From: Amycolatopsis orientalis DSM 43388
Lineage (GTDB): Bacteria > Actinomycetota > Actinomycetes > Mycobacteriales > Pseudonocardiaceae
DNA: 44,401 bases
Direction of reading: 5' to 3'
Assembly: GCF_000411975.1 (NCBI RefSeq)
Contig: NZ_ASXG01000105.1
Span: 1-44,401, forward strand
Shown: positions 16,710 through 24,933 of the stretch, piece after piece
Layout of the letters: every line of letters begins with the position of its first letter
How positions within the stretch are numbered: position 1 is the first letter of the stretch
Position numbers and translations under genes: made by a program
The notes under the pieces: generated by a model
What the model saw: the letters and a program-made list of their open reading frames with translations, nothing else
Databases searched by the model: none
Told to the model about the DNA's origin: nothing

Positions 16710-17408
16710 TCAGCCCGGCACCAGCTCCATCACCCGCTCGGCCAGCCGCGGACTGTCCACCGGGGACACCGTCACCCAGTCCTGCCCGCCGCGCCCCGGC
16801 GAGCAGGCCGCCGAATAGGCCCCGGCGTCGGTGTCGAACCACGTCAGCCCGCCGGTCCGGGCCAGTTTGCCCGCCCGGTCGCGGACGTGGACGGTGAACT
16901 GGCCCGCCGCGTACACCGGCCGGGACTGGATCGCCCGCAGCTCCTCCCCCTGCGCGCCGCCGGGCGGCTCGCCCGCCGCGGGCAGCCGGACGCCGTAGCC
17001 GGGTCCGGCCGACAGTTCGGGCAGGACGTCGACGATCGCCGAGGCCAGTTCGCTCTCCCCGATGTCGCGCACGCCGATCGTCCGCGCCGGCTGCACGGCC
17101 AGCACCGCGTGGCGGCCCCGGAGCGCGGCGACCGCGCGGAACGGCTCGTCGGCCGTCATGTCGGCGAGCGCCTCGCACTCCACATACCGGTCCGCCGAAG
17201 CGAGCACGCGCAGGCTGTTCTCCAAGGCGGCGTCGAGACGGCCGTCGAACAGGCCGCGTTCGCCGAGGTTGCGGTAGACCTCCGCGCGGATCGCGGACCG
17301 GTCGGCGGCGGTCTCCCCCACGCTGCGCACCGCCAGCGGCGCGGGCGGGGCGGCGAGGCCTAGGTCGGCCCAGACGATGTCGAACGCGGACGCCGACAGG
17401 CTGATCAA
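16710..17408 (-). CDS. EspG-family ESX secretion-associated protein
   Basis: The protein has 232 residues from the TTG at 17408. It has the EspG pattern: LSASAFDIVWADLGLAAPPAPL at the N-terminus, then RSAIRAEVYRNLGERGLFDG, a central beta-rich part (YVECEALADM, GRHAVLAVQPARTI), and a C-terminal VSPVDSPRLAERVMELV helix. EspG proteins are cytosolic chaperones that bind PE/PPE-type substrates and keep them soluble for type VII secretion. The start overlaps the stop of the WXG/PPE-like gene as TTGA, which fits a chaperone-substrate pair. No ESX core genes (eccB-eccE, mycP) are in the window. Family assignment is by pattern and context. Confidence 0.75.
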   Translation of the reverse strand: MISLSASAFDIVWADLGLAAPPAPLAVRSVGETAADRSAIRAEVYRNLGERGLFDGRLDAALENSLRVLASADRYVECEALADMTADEPFRAVAALRGRHAVLAVQPARTIGVRDIGESELASAIVDVLPELSAGPGYGVRLPAAGEPPGGAQGEELRAIQSRPVYAAGQFTVHVRDRAGKLARTGGLTWFDTDAGAYSAACSPGRGGQDWVTVSPVDSPRLAERVMELVPG

Positions 17409-17974
17409 GCCGGCCCCGTGCCGAGCGGCGGGACCGCGGGGAACTCGCCTTCGGGCAGGAGCCCGCGCAGCGCCGTGTCCCGGGTGCGCAGGACGTCGAT
17501 CGCCTTCTGCCGGGCGGCCTCGGCTTCGGCGCGCCGCTCGTCCATCGCCGCCGACAGCCCGGCCAGCCGCACGAGGTCCCCGCTCGCCGCGGCGGACCGG
17601 ATCATCGCCGCCGGGTCGAAGTCCACCGGCGCGGGCATGTCCGCGCGCGCCCGGGCGGCGACCTCCGCCTGCCCCTGCACGGCTTCCCCGACCTTCGCCG
17701 ACACCACCGACGTTTCGGCCAGCCAGTCCGACGCCTTGCCGAGCACCTTCCGCATCGCGTCGCCGGCGTCGCCCTGCCAGGTTTCCTGGCTGCCGGCGGA
17801 CAACGCGACGAGCCCGCCGATCGAGTCCTCGAGCCGTTGCGCCAGCCCGGCCCACCGGGCGCCCGCCTCGCCGGCCGCGGCCGGGTCGTTGCCGTCGACC
17901 GCCTGGGCGGCCAGCGCCGCGTGGCTGAACGCTTCGTACCGGGCCGTCGGCTCGGGGGCCGGGGTGTCGGTCAC
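17405..17974 (-). CDS. WXG100/PPE-like ESX substrate candidate
   Basis: The protein has 189 residues and is mostly helical and alanine-rich. A WQG turn (SQETWQGDAGDAM, around residues 62-74) sits between two long helices, as in WXG100 and PPE proteins. The C-terminal third is another charged helix (MDERRAEAEAARQKAIDVL), ending in a proline/glycine tail. No YxxxD/E secretion signal is seen in this protein. GTG at 17974 follows a good GAGGAGGAAAG site. It overlaps the EspG gene, so it is the likely client of that chaperone. It could be secreted or could act as a partner of the YxxxD protein at 18526-18894. Confidence 0.65.
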   Translation of the reverse strand: MTDTPAPEPTARYEAFSHAALAAQAVDGNDPAAAGEAGARWAGLAQRLEDSIGGLVALSAGSQETWQGDAGDAMRKVLGKASDWLAETSVVSAKVGEAVQGQAEVAARARADMPAPVDFDPAAMIRSAAASGDLVRLAGLSAAMDERRAEAEAARQKAIDVLRTRDTALRGLLPEGEFPAVPPLGTGPA

Positions 17975-17996
17975 GACTTTCCTCCTCGCACGGGGT

Positions 17997-18533
17997 TCAC
18001 GGCAGCTTCGGCTCGAGCAGTCCGGCCACGTCGCTCGCCCGCCGGCAGGCGAGTTCGGAGTCGGCGAAGCTCGCGTTGCTGACGTCGACCTGGACGCTGT
18101 GCGCACCGCCGACGTCGAGCAGCACCGCGCAGGTGCCGCGGCGGCCGGACACCTGCACCGCCTGGTGCGAGCCGACGTCCTTCTTGGTGCGCTTGCCGTC
18201 GGAGAGGTCGAGGTTGGCCAGTCCGTTGGTTTCGTCGAGCGTGACGGTGACGCCGAAGGTCGAGGGCACCGTCCAGTCGCAGGCCCGCGCCTCGCCGATC
18301 GTCTTCGGCTTGCCCTGCCCGGTGAGCCCGGCCGACGACCGGTCCTGCGGCGAGAGCAGCGTGCACGGGTCGAGCTTCGCCAGCGAAGGAGCGGACGACG
18401 TCGGAGGCGGCGGGCCGCCGTCCGCCGGGGCGGCGTGCGAAAGGCCGGGCATGCGGCCGCACGAAACGAGCGACAGCACGGCGAGCCCGGCGAGAGGCAG
18501 GAGCGCGGCGCGCGCCGCGAAACGGTCAGCCAC
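17997..18533 (-). CDS. DUF3558 lipoprotein
   Basis: The protein has 178 residues. It has a lipoprotein signal peptide: basic start, hydrophobic stretch LLPLAGLAVLSLVSCGR with the lipobox cysteine at about residue 25, then a serine/proline-rich linker. The body has LDPCTLLSPQDRSS and a later ARACDWTVP, the paired cysteines and start typical of DUF3558 proteins found beside actinobacterial ESX genes. It should be anchored to the outer face of the membrane. Function is unknown. GTG at 18533 overlaps the upstream gene by 8 bases. Confidence 0.8.
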   Translation of the reverse strand: MADRFAARAALLPLAGLAVLSLVSCGRMPGLSHAAPADGGPPPPTSSAPSLAKLDPCTLLSPQDRSSAGLTGQGKPKTIGEARACDWTVPSTFGVTVTLDETNGLANLDLSDGKRTKKDVGSHQAVQVSGRRGTCAVLLDVGGAHSVQVDVSNASFADSELACRRASDVAGLLEPKLP

Positions 18534-18894
18534 CGGTGCAGTCCACGCCCTCGGCGGCTTCGCTGTCCTGGTCGCGGTACTTCTCCAGCGCGCCGCCGAT
18601 GCGGTTTTTCAGCCCGGCGATTTCCTTGCCGAACGCGGTGAGCTGGTCGACCGCCGACCCGTCCCGGCCGAGGCCGTACTTCGCCATGAACGCGCCGACC
18701 TCGCCGGCGTACCCGCCGCCGAGCGGCACCGACCGGCCGAGCACCGCCGCCTCGCGGACCATCTCGCCCACGACGTCCTGCAGCTCGCCGAGTTTCGCGT
18801 ACGTCGCGGACGCCAGCTCGGGCGTGACCGCGAACCGGCCGCCGCCGGACAGCCCCGGGAGCCCGGCTTTCCGTTCCGCCTCGGCCTCGCTCAT
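18526..18894 (-). CDS. Small helical protein with type VII YxxxD signal
   Basis: The protein has 122 residues. I do not recognise a named family. It is largely helical (YAKLGELQDVVGEMVREAAV, then DQLTAFGKEIAGLKNRIGGA) with a short glycine-rich turn between. Near the C-terminus, EKYRDQDSE gives a YxxxD motif (Y106, D110), the general signal for ESX export, followed by a short acidic tail. It is the first gene of a four-gene operon with a lipoprotein, a WXG/PPE-like protein and EspG. It is most likely a secreted ESX-type substrate. ATG at 18894 has only a weak, distant ribosome site. Confidence 0.7.
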   Translation of the reverse strand: MSEAEAERKAGLPGLSGGGRFAVTPELASATYAKLGELQDVVGEMVREAAVLGRSVPLGGGYAGEVGAFMAKYGLGRDGSAVDQLTAFGKEIAGLKNRIGGALEKYRDQDSEAAEGVDCTGG

Positions 18895-19159
18895 GCGCGG
18901 ATTGCACCTCTTCCGACGTCGAACCGTGGTCGGGCGACTTCGTTGCGGAGCATACGACAGTGCATACGGTCAGCGGGATCACCTGAAAATGCCTCATAAT
19001 CACCCGTAAGAAGGAGTGCCGGGGTGGCTGGGCGTCACCATGAAACGATCTCGGGGTTCCGCCGCCCAGCTCTCCCGGGTTTGACACACTGGGGAGAACG
19101 CTGGACAGGCGCGCATCCCCGCCGGTTCCCGTCCAGCCATCGCGCCACCAGGAGGTCGA
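18895..19159. promoter_or_regulatory. Divergent promoter region, ESX operon and moxR
   Basis: This region drives genes in both directions. For moxR, TTGACA (19081-19086) is a good -35, with a poor -10 near 19104. On the ESX side, GCATACG occurs twice as direct repeats 12 bases apart (18950-18956 and 18962-18968), around a possible minus-strand -10 (TATGCT). The repeat pair may be a regulator site. No gene was accepted here. Confidence 0.45.
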
Positions 19160-20224
19160 GTGACGTCGCGAATCCAGTCCGCTTCCCCCGCCGGACCGCA
19201 CGGCAACGGGTCCGGCGAGCCGCCGTACCCGGCGGTCGAGTCCGCGGACGGGCTGGCGCGGGTCCCGGCGGCCGGGCTCGGCGAACTGCACGACACCGCG
19301 CGCCGGATCGCCGCGAACGTGGAACGCGTCCTCGTCGGCAAACCGGACGTCATCCGGATCGCGCTGGTGACCCTCCTGGCCGAGGGTCACCTGCTCGTCG
19401 AGGACGTGCCGGGCGTCGGCAAGACCTCGCTCGCGAAGGCGCTCGCGCGCTCGATCGACTGCACCGTCAGCCGCGTGCAGTTCACGCCCGACCTGCTGCC
19501 CAGCGACGTCACCGGCGTGTCCATCTACAACCGGCAGACCGGCGAGTTCGAGTTCCGGCCCGGCCCGGTGTTCGCGAACATCGTGGTCGGCGACGAGATC
19601 AACCGGGCCTCGCCGAAGACCCAGTCCGCGCTGCTGGAGTGCATGGAAGAGCACCAGGTCACGGTCGACACCAGCACGTACTCCCTCGGCGCGCCGTTCA
19701 TGGTGATCGCGACGCAGAACCCGATCGAGATGGAGGGGACCTACGCGCTGCCCGAGGCCCAGCGCGACCGGTTCACCGCGCGGGTGTCCATCGGCTACCC
19801 CGACCAGCAGGCCGAACTGGCCATGGTCGACGAGCACTCCGGGCACAACCCGCTCGCGGACCTGGCCCCGGTGTCCGACGGCGAGACGATGCTGCGGCTG
19901 ATCGAGACCGTCCGCGGCGTGCACATCGCGCCGGAGGTCCGCCGGTACGCCGTCGACGTCGTGGCGGCGACCCGGCAGGTGCCGGAGATCCGGCTCGGCG
20001 CCTCGCCGCGCGCGACGCTGCACCTGGTCCGGGCCGCGCGGGCGCAGGCCGCGCTGTCCGGGCGCGACTACGTGGTGCCCGACGACCTGCACACGGTCGC
20101 CGTGCCCGTGCTGGCGCACCGGCTGGTGCTCACCACCGAGGCGCACGCCGCCCGCCGTTCGGCGACCGACGTGGTCCGCGCGGTGCTGCACCGCGTCCCC
20201 GTCCCCCAGGGCTCGGCCCGCTGA
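19160..20224 (+). CDS. MoxR-family AAA+ ATPase
   Basis: The protein has 354 residues. MoxR ATPases act as chaperones for metal- or complex-containing envelope proteins and are usually encoded with DUF58 and transglutaminase genes. Walker A is VEDVPGVGKTSLAKALA near residue 83. Walker B and the following region are VVGDEINRASPKTQSALLECM, and MVIATQNPIEMEGTYALPEA is the family sensor motif. GTG at 19160 follows AGGAGG by 4 bases. It leads the operon with DUF58 and TgpA. Confidence 0.93.
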   Translation: MTSRIQSASPAGPHGNGSGEPPYPAVESADGLARVPAAGLGELHDTARRIAANVERVLVGKPDVIRIALVTLLAEGHLLVEDVPGVGKTSLAKALARSIDCTVSRVQFTPDLLPSDVTGVSIYNRQTGEFEFRPGPVFANIVVGDEINRASPKTQSALLECMEEHQVTVDTSTYSLGAPFMVIATQNPIEMEGTYALPEAQRDRFTARVSIGYPDQQAELAMVDEHSGHNPLADLAPVSDGETMLRLIETVRGVHIAPEVRRYAVDVVAATRQVPEIRLGASPRATLHLVRAARAQAALSGRDYVVPDDLHTVAVPVLAHRLVLTTEAHAARRSATDVVRAVLHRVPVPQGSAR

Positions 20225-20256
20225 GGCGCGTCCCGCTACCCGATTAGGGAATCCGC

Positions 20257-21528
20257 ATGCTGCGCGCGCTTTCCGGCCTCACCACCCGAGGCCGCTGCCT
20301 CCTCGCCGCCGGGATCGCGGCCGCGGTGTGCTCGCTGGTGCTCAACGAACGCGACCTGCTACGGGTCGCGGTCTTCGTCGTCGCCCTGCCGCTGCTGGTC
20401 GCCGCGTACATCTCGGCGACCCGGCTGCGCCTCGGCGCCGCGCGCTCGCTGCGTCCGGACCGGATCGCGGCCGGCTCGACCGGCGAGGTCGACCTGGAGC
20501 TGTGGCGCAGCGGGCGGCTGCCCGGCGGCGAGGTGCTGCTGGAGGACGGCGTGCCGTACGCGCTGGGCTCCCGCCCGCGGTTCGTGGTGGAACGGCTGCC
20601 GCACGACCGCCGCGTGCTGCTGCGGTATCCGCTGCGGCCGGGCATGCGCGGCATCCAGCAGGTCGGGCCGCTGCGCGCGACGATCACCGACCCGTTCGGG
20701 CTGTGCGAGTTCGAGCGCGAGCTGATCGGCCATTCGCGGCTGGTCGTCGTGCCGCGCGTGGTGCCGCTGTGGGGCCTGCCCGGCGGCGCCGGGGCCGGGG
20801 CGGGCGACGACGGGAGCGTGCGGCTGCATTCCGGGCAGGGCGAGCCGGACGTGATCGTGCGGCACTACCGCACCGGCGACGACATGCGGAAGGTCCACTG
20901 GCGCTCGACCGCGCGCCGCGACGAGATCATGGTCCGCATCGAGGAACGTCCTTGGCGCGGCGGCACGACAGTGCTGCTGGACCACCGCGCGGCCGCGCAC
21001 CACGGGAGCGGCCCGACAGCGAGCCTGGAGTGGGCGGTGTCGTTCGCCGCGTCGGTGTCGCTGCACCTGCGGCGGACCGGCCACCGGGTCCGGCTGGTGA
21101 CCGAACACGGCGTCTCGCTGGCCGACTCCCCCGCCGACGGCGGCGAAGGCCACGACAATCTGGTGCTCGACGCGCTGGCCGCGCTCCAGCCCGCGCACCA
21201 GCGAGACGTGACGCTGGGCCACGACCCGGCGGAAGGGCAGGAGCTGATCACGATCCTGGGCACGGTGAGCGCGGAATCGGTGCACGAGCTGACGCGGTAC
21301 CGGGCGCGCGGCGTCCGCAGTCTGGCCGTCCTGCTGGACACCCCGGCCTGGGCGGGTTCGGCCTCGCCGGAGCACCTCGCCGCGGCGACCGAGGAGTCGG
21401 CCGAGCTGCTGCGCGGGGCCGGCTGGGGCGTCGTCGTGGCCGGTCCGCACACGCCGATGCCCGAGGTGTGGGGCCTGCTCTGCCGCGCGGGCACCCATCG
21501 GTCGACGGTGATCGGCGGGACGCGATGA
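20257..21528 (+). CDS. DUF58 domain protein
   Basis: The protein has 423 residues. Two hydrophobic segments near the N-terminus (CLLAAGIAAAVCSLVL and VAVFVVALPLLVAAYI) anchor it in the membrane. The DUF58 signature VIVRHYRTGDDMRKVHWRSTA lies near the middle, and a von Willebrand-like domain follows. DUF58 proteins are partners of MoxR ATPases; the precise role is not known. The stop overlaps the start of a 27-codon open frame (ATGA), which in turn overlaps the TgpA gene. Confidence 0.92.
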   Translation: MLRALSGLTTRGRCLLAAGIAAAVCSLVLNERDLLRVAVFVVALPLLVAAYISATRLRLGAARSLRPDRIAAGSTGEVDLELWRSGRLPGGEVLLEDGVPYALGSRPRFVVERLPHDRRVLLRYPLRPGMRGIQQVGPLRATITDPFGLCEFERELIGHSRLVVVPRVVPLWGLPGGAGAGAGDDGSVRLHSGQGEPDVIVRHYRTGDDMRKVHWRSTARRDEIMVRIEERPWRGGTTVLLDHRAAAHHGSGPTASLEWAVSFAASVSLHLRRTGHRVRLVTEHGVSLADSPADGGEGHDNLVLDALAALQPAHQRDVTLGHDPAEGQELITILGTVSAESVHELTRYRARGVRSLAVLLDTPAWAGSASPEHLAAATEESAELLRGAGWGVVVAGPHTPMPEVWGLLCRAGTHRSTVIGGTR

Positions 21529-21608
21529 CCACGACGACCGCCGCCGGGCGCGGCACTCGCGGTTTCCGCCGGGATCGCCGCGTCCGAGCACGCAGGGGGA
21601 ACCGATGA
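21525..21608 (+). CDS. Possible 27-codon coupling ORF
   Basis: A 27-residue, arginine/threonine-rich open frame starts at an ATG that overlaps the DUF58 stop (ATGA) and ends in a TGA that overlaps the TgpA start (ATGA). It fills the 76-base gap exactly. No strong ribosome site precedes it. It may pass ribosomes from DUF58 to TgpA, or may be a chance frame left by a local duplication, since both starts read ATGACCAC. Whether the peptide itself matters is unknown. Confidence 0.3.
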   Translation: MTTTTAAGRGTRGFRRDRRVRARRGNR

Positions 21609-24163
21609 CCACCACCGCTCCCCGGCCGTCCGGCGCACCGCCGATCCCGCACACCCCGACGCCGCAGCCGTCCGAGCCCCCGCCCGCGTGGCGGAGCAGC
21701 GTCCTGCCGCCGATCGCCGCCGGGCTCGCGACGCTGTGCGCGGCGACGTCGCTGACCAGCGTCGTCTCCGGCTGGGCCTGGTTCGGCTATCTCTTCGTGG
21801 CGGTCGTGCTCGTCGCGGGCACCGGGCTGGCGCTGCGGTCGCTGCGCGCGCCCACGGTCGTCGCCGGGTTCGGCCAGCTGCTCGTGCTGCTCTTCCTGAT
21901 CACCGGGGCGTTCACCACCCAGGGCGTGCTCACGATTTTCCCGGGACCCACCGCCTTCGGCGAACTGCGGGCGACGCTCACCGCGGCGGCCGAGCAGATC
22001 CGGACCGGCCTGCCGCCGGTCGACAGCACACAGCCGATCCTGTGCCTGGTCACGATCGCGATCGGCCTGGTCGCCGTGCTGGTCGACACGCTCGCCGTCG
22101 CCGCGGCGGCCCCCGCGGCGACCGGGCTCGTGCTGCTTTGTGTGTACGCGGTGCCCGCCGCGCTGTCAGACGAACTGATGCCGTGGTGGACGTTCGTGCT
22201 CGGCGCGGGGGCCTTCGCGTGCCTGCTCGCGCTGGACGGCAACCACCGGCACCGCCGCTGGCGCAACCGCGACGCCCCCGGGTCCGGCGGCACGCTGCGG
22301 CTCATGCAGGCCCCGGTCGCCGTGGTCAGCTCGGCGATCGTGCTCGGCCTGCTGGGCGGCGGGATCACCATGGTCGGCACCGTCGGCAAGATCCCGTTCG
22401 GCTCCGGCCCGGGCGGCGACGGCGACGGCACCGGCGGCTTCGGCATCGCGCCGTTCACCCAGCTGCGCGGGCTGCTCGACCAGGGCCAGAACACCGAGTT
22501 GTTCCAGGTCCGCGGCCTCGGCTCGGACCGGCGGCTGCTGCGCGCGTTCACTTTGGACACCTACACCCCGAACAAGGGCTGGGGCCTGCGCGCCGGCGGC
22601 CAGGCGCAGACCGGCGTGCTCGCGAACAGCACGCTGCCCGCCGCGCCCGGCGACGACGGCACCGGAGTGTCGCGGCAGATCCAGATCCAGCCGACGCGCT
22701 GGGTCGACAACTGGCTGCCGATCTACGGCGCGCCGCGCGCGCTCCGGGGCGTGCCGCCGCAGTGGCTGTACGACCGCGTCAGCGGCTCGGTGTTCACCAC
22801 GCAGAGCGAACCCGCTCCGACCTACGTGGAAACCGCGTCGCTGAAGGAGCCGACCGCCGCGGAATTGCGCGACGCCGCACCGAAATCCGACGAGATCCCC
22901 GCGCTGTACACGCGGATCGGCCAGGTCGACCGGCGGGTCACCACGCTCACCGAGCAGCTGACCGCGGGCAAGACGAACAACTTCGACCGGGCGACCGCGC
23001 TGTGGCAGTACTTCAGCGCGCAGAACGGGTTCGTGTACGACACGAAGACCGCCGACGCCACCGACGCCGACGCGCTCGCCGACTTCATCCTCAAGGGAAA
23101 ACGGGGCTACTGCGAGCAATACGCGTCGGCGATGGCGGTGATGCTGCGGGTCGCGCACATCCCCGCGCGCGTCGCGATCGGCTTCACCCCGGGCGTGTCC
23201 AAGGGCGACTACCAGTCGATCAGCTCGCAGGACGCGCACGCCTGGGTCGAGGCGTACTTCGGGGACAAGGGCTGGGTCAGCTTCGACCCGACACCTCTCG
23301 CCGACGGCCGCGGCATCGTCCCGCCGTACCTGCAGCAGAACACCCAGAACCCGCAGCAGTCCAACGCGACCGACGACGTCCCGACGGCCCCGCGCTCCGC
23401 CTCCCCGTCCACCGGCGCGTCGACCGACAAGTCCCACGACCAGGCCGCTCCCGCCACCCCCGCCGCCGCCACTCCGGACGACAGCTGGCTGACCTGGCTG
23501 GCGTTGGCCCTGGCGGTCCTGGGCGCGGCGGCCGTCGCCACGTCGTACTTCCTGCGCCGGCGCGCCCGTCCCGGCCTGGCTCCGTCCGGGGTCCCGCCCG
23601 GTGCCACGCCGGACGGGAACGTGCTGGTCAGAAACCCCGTCACCGCTCCGACTCCGCTGCACCTGGCCGCGTTGTGGCTGCCGCTGACGGGAGCTGCCCT
23701 GCTGGTCGCCGCGCTCGGTCTGCTGGCCGGGACCGTGTCGTGGTGGTTCGCCGCGGCGGTAGTCGTGGTCCTCGCCGCGGCCGGCGGCCCGGCCGCGATC
23801 CGCGACCTGGTGCGCCGCCGCCACCTCCAGACCATCGCGACGCACGCCCCCGGCGCGGCCGCCGCGGCGTGGCGCGAGCTGAAGGCGGAATGCGCCGACC
23901 GGGACCTGCCGATCTCCGACAGCGACACGGTCCGCGTGGCAGGCGGGAAGATCGCCGAACGCCACCGCTTGGACGAGTCCGGCCGGGAGGCTCTGCGTAC
24001 GGTGCTGGGCGCGGTGGAACGCAGCTGGTACAGCGGCGAAGCCGCGCCGGATCCGACGCTGGAGCCCGCGTTCGGGCAGTTGCAGGAGAGCCTGCGCCGG
24101 ACGGCTCCGCTGTCGATGCGGGGACGGTTGTTCCCGCGATCGGTGCTGCGCCGACGGCGGTGA
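21605..24163 (+). CDS. TgpA-like membrane transglutaminase
   Basis: The protein has 852 residues. Several membrane helices (about residues 30-250) precede an extracytoplasmic transglutaminase-like domain. The catalytic triad is recognisable: Cys in GKRGYCEQYASAM, His in SQDAHAWVEAYF, and Asp in VSFDPTPLADG. A serine/alanine/proline linker leads to two or three more helices and a cytoplasmic C-terminal domain (DUF4129-like). This DUF3488/transglutaminase/DUF4129 layout is typical of genes beside moxR and DUF58. Substrate and reaction are unknown. ATG at 21605 follows AGGGGGAA. Confidence 0.92.
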   Translation: MTTTAPRPSGAPPIPHTPTPQPSEPPPAWRSSVLPPIAAGLATLCAATSLTSVVSGWAWFGYLFVAVVLVAGTGLALRSLRAPTVVAGFGQLLVLLFLITGAFTTQGVLTIFPGPTAFGELRATLTAAAEQIRTGLPPVDSTQPILCLVTIAIGLVAVLVDTLAVAAAAPAATGLVLLCVYAVPAALSDELMPWWTFVLGAGAFACLLALDGNHRHRRWRNRDAPGSGGTLRLMQAPVAVVSSAIVLGLLGGGITMVGTVGKIPFGSGPGGDGDGTGGFGIAPFTQLRGLLDQGQNTELFQVRGLGSDRRLLRAFTLDTYTPNKGWGLRAGGQAQTGVLANSTLPAAPGDDGTGVSRQIQIQPTRWVDNWLPIYGAPRALRGVPPQWLYDRVSGSVFTTQSEPAPTYVETASLKEPTAAELRDAAPKSDEIPALYTRIGQVDRRVTTLTEQLTAGKTNNFDRATALWQYFSAQNGFVYDTKTADATDADALADFILKGKRGYCEQYASAMAVMLRVAHIPARVAIGFTPGVSKGDYQSISSQDAHAWVEAYFGDKGWVSFDPTPLADGRGIVPPYLQQNTQNPQQSNATDDVPTAPRSASPSTGASTDKSHDQAAPATPAAATPDDSWLTWLALALAVLGAAAVATSYFLRRRARPGLAPSGVPPGATPDGNVLVRNPVTAPTPLHLAALWLPLTGAALLVAALGLLAGTVSWWFAAAVVVVLAAAGGPAAIRDLVRRRHLQTIATHAPGAAAAAWRELKAECADRDLPISDSDTVRVAGGKIAERHRLDESGREALRTVLGAVERSWYSGEAAPDPTLEPAFGQLQESLRRTAPLSMRGRLFPRSVLRRRR

Positions 24164-24528
24164 GCTGCTTCTCCCGCCTGCCGGAACCCCGAATGGGCAC
24201 GACAACGTTCTGGCAGGCCCCGCGACGTGCGCGCAGCACCAGGACGAACCGTCTTTCGCCGGACCGCGCTCTGCTCACCGCGGTGGTCAGCACGGGTGCC
24301 AACGCGGCCGTGCGGCTGCCCGGGGCGTCGCGGAGCACCGCTGTCGTTCCTGAAGCGGACCGGTGCGGCGCTCGGCGTGCCGGTGGACCTGGTCGTCGAG
24401 CGACGCGACCGTGACGCGGCCGGGTCGCACGGCTCGGGAATCCGCGTCCCGTTAAACGATGCAGCCCGTGCCCGAGCACGAGAATCCGCGCTCCGCCCCG
24501 AGGGGAGAAGCGCGGATTCGCCGACGTG
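24164..24528. other. Intergenic region between TgpA and DUF3040
   Basis: TgpA and the DUF3040 gene converge on this 365-base stretch. The frames open here run into DUF3040 or TgpA in the wrong register, and none has a family I recognise. Its only clear feature is the inverted repeat at 24482-24519. Confidence 0.6.
24482..24519. terminator. Bidirectional terminator between TgpA and DUF3040
   Basis: Perfect 11-base arms GAATCCGCGCT (24482-24492) and AGCGCGGATTC (24509-24519) enclose a 16-base loop. It lies 10 bases past the end of DUF3040, in a convergent gap, so it can stop transcription from both sides. Confidence 0.75.
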
Positions 24529-24933
24529 CTATTGGCCTTCGAAGCGCTGGCGGAAACGTTCCTCCATGCGCTGGGTGAAGGAGCTCTTGCGGCCGGACGG
24601 CTTGCCCCCGCCCCCTCCGTCGTCATGGCTGTTCTTGCCGCCGCTGTCGCTGTGGCGCAGCGACGTCACGGCCATCATGACCCCGAAGAACATCACGAGG
24701 AACCCGAGCACGCTGACCACCGGCACGTCGGCGACCCGCAGCACCGGGATCACCACACCGAGCACCAGCAGCGCGACGCCCACCACGAACAGGGCGATCC
24801 CCTGGATGCGCCGACGGCGCGCGGGTCGGCGCAACCGGGTGCCACGCACCGTGGATGCGAACTTGGGGTCCTCGGCATAGAGCTCGCGCTCGATCTGGTC
24901 GAGCAGCCGCTGCTCATGCTCGGAGAGTGGCAT
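24529..24933 (-). CDS. DUF3040 membrane protein
   Basis: The protein has 134 residues. The start MPLSEHEQRLLDQIERELYA, followed by a basic stretch and two membrane helices (GIALFVVGVALLVLGVVIPV and VSVLGFLVMFFGVMMAV), is the DUF3040 pattern seen across actinobacteria, often near the dcw region. The C-terminal tail is glycine- and charge-rich (FTQRMEERFRQRFEGQ) and likely cytoplasmic. Function unknown. GGAGGAGGAAAG immediately precedes the ATG. Confidence 0.92.
   Translation of the reverse strand: MPLSEHEQRLLDQIERELYAEDPKFASTVRGTRLRRPARRRRIQGIALFVVGVALLVLGVVIPVLRVADVPVVSVLGFLVMFFGVMMAVTSLRHSDSGGKNSHDDGGGGGKPSGRKSSFTQRMEERFRQRFEGQ

Noticed and set aside
19024..20247. Frame with AAGAAGGAG before GTG 19024
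   Set aside because: The ribosome site is good, but the frame quickly enters moxR in the wrong register and the peptide looks like shadow sequence.
24227..24880. 217-residue plus-strand frame after TgpA
   Set aside because: It overlaps DUF3040 on the other strand and has no recognisable domain or ribosome site.
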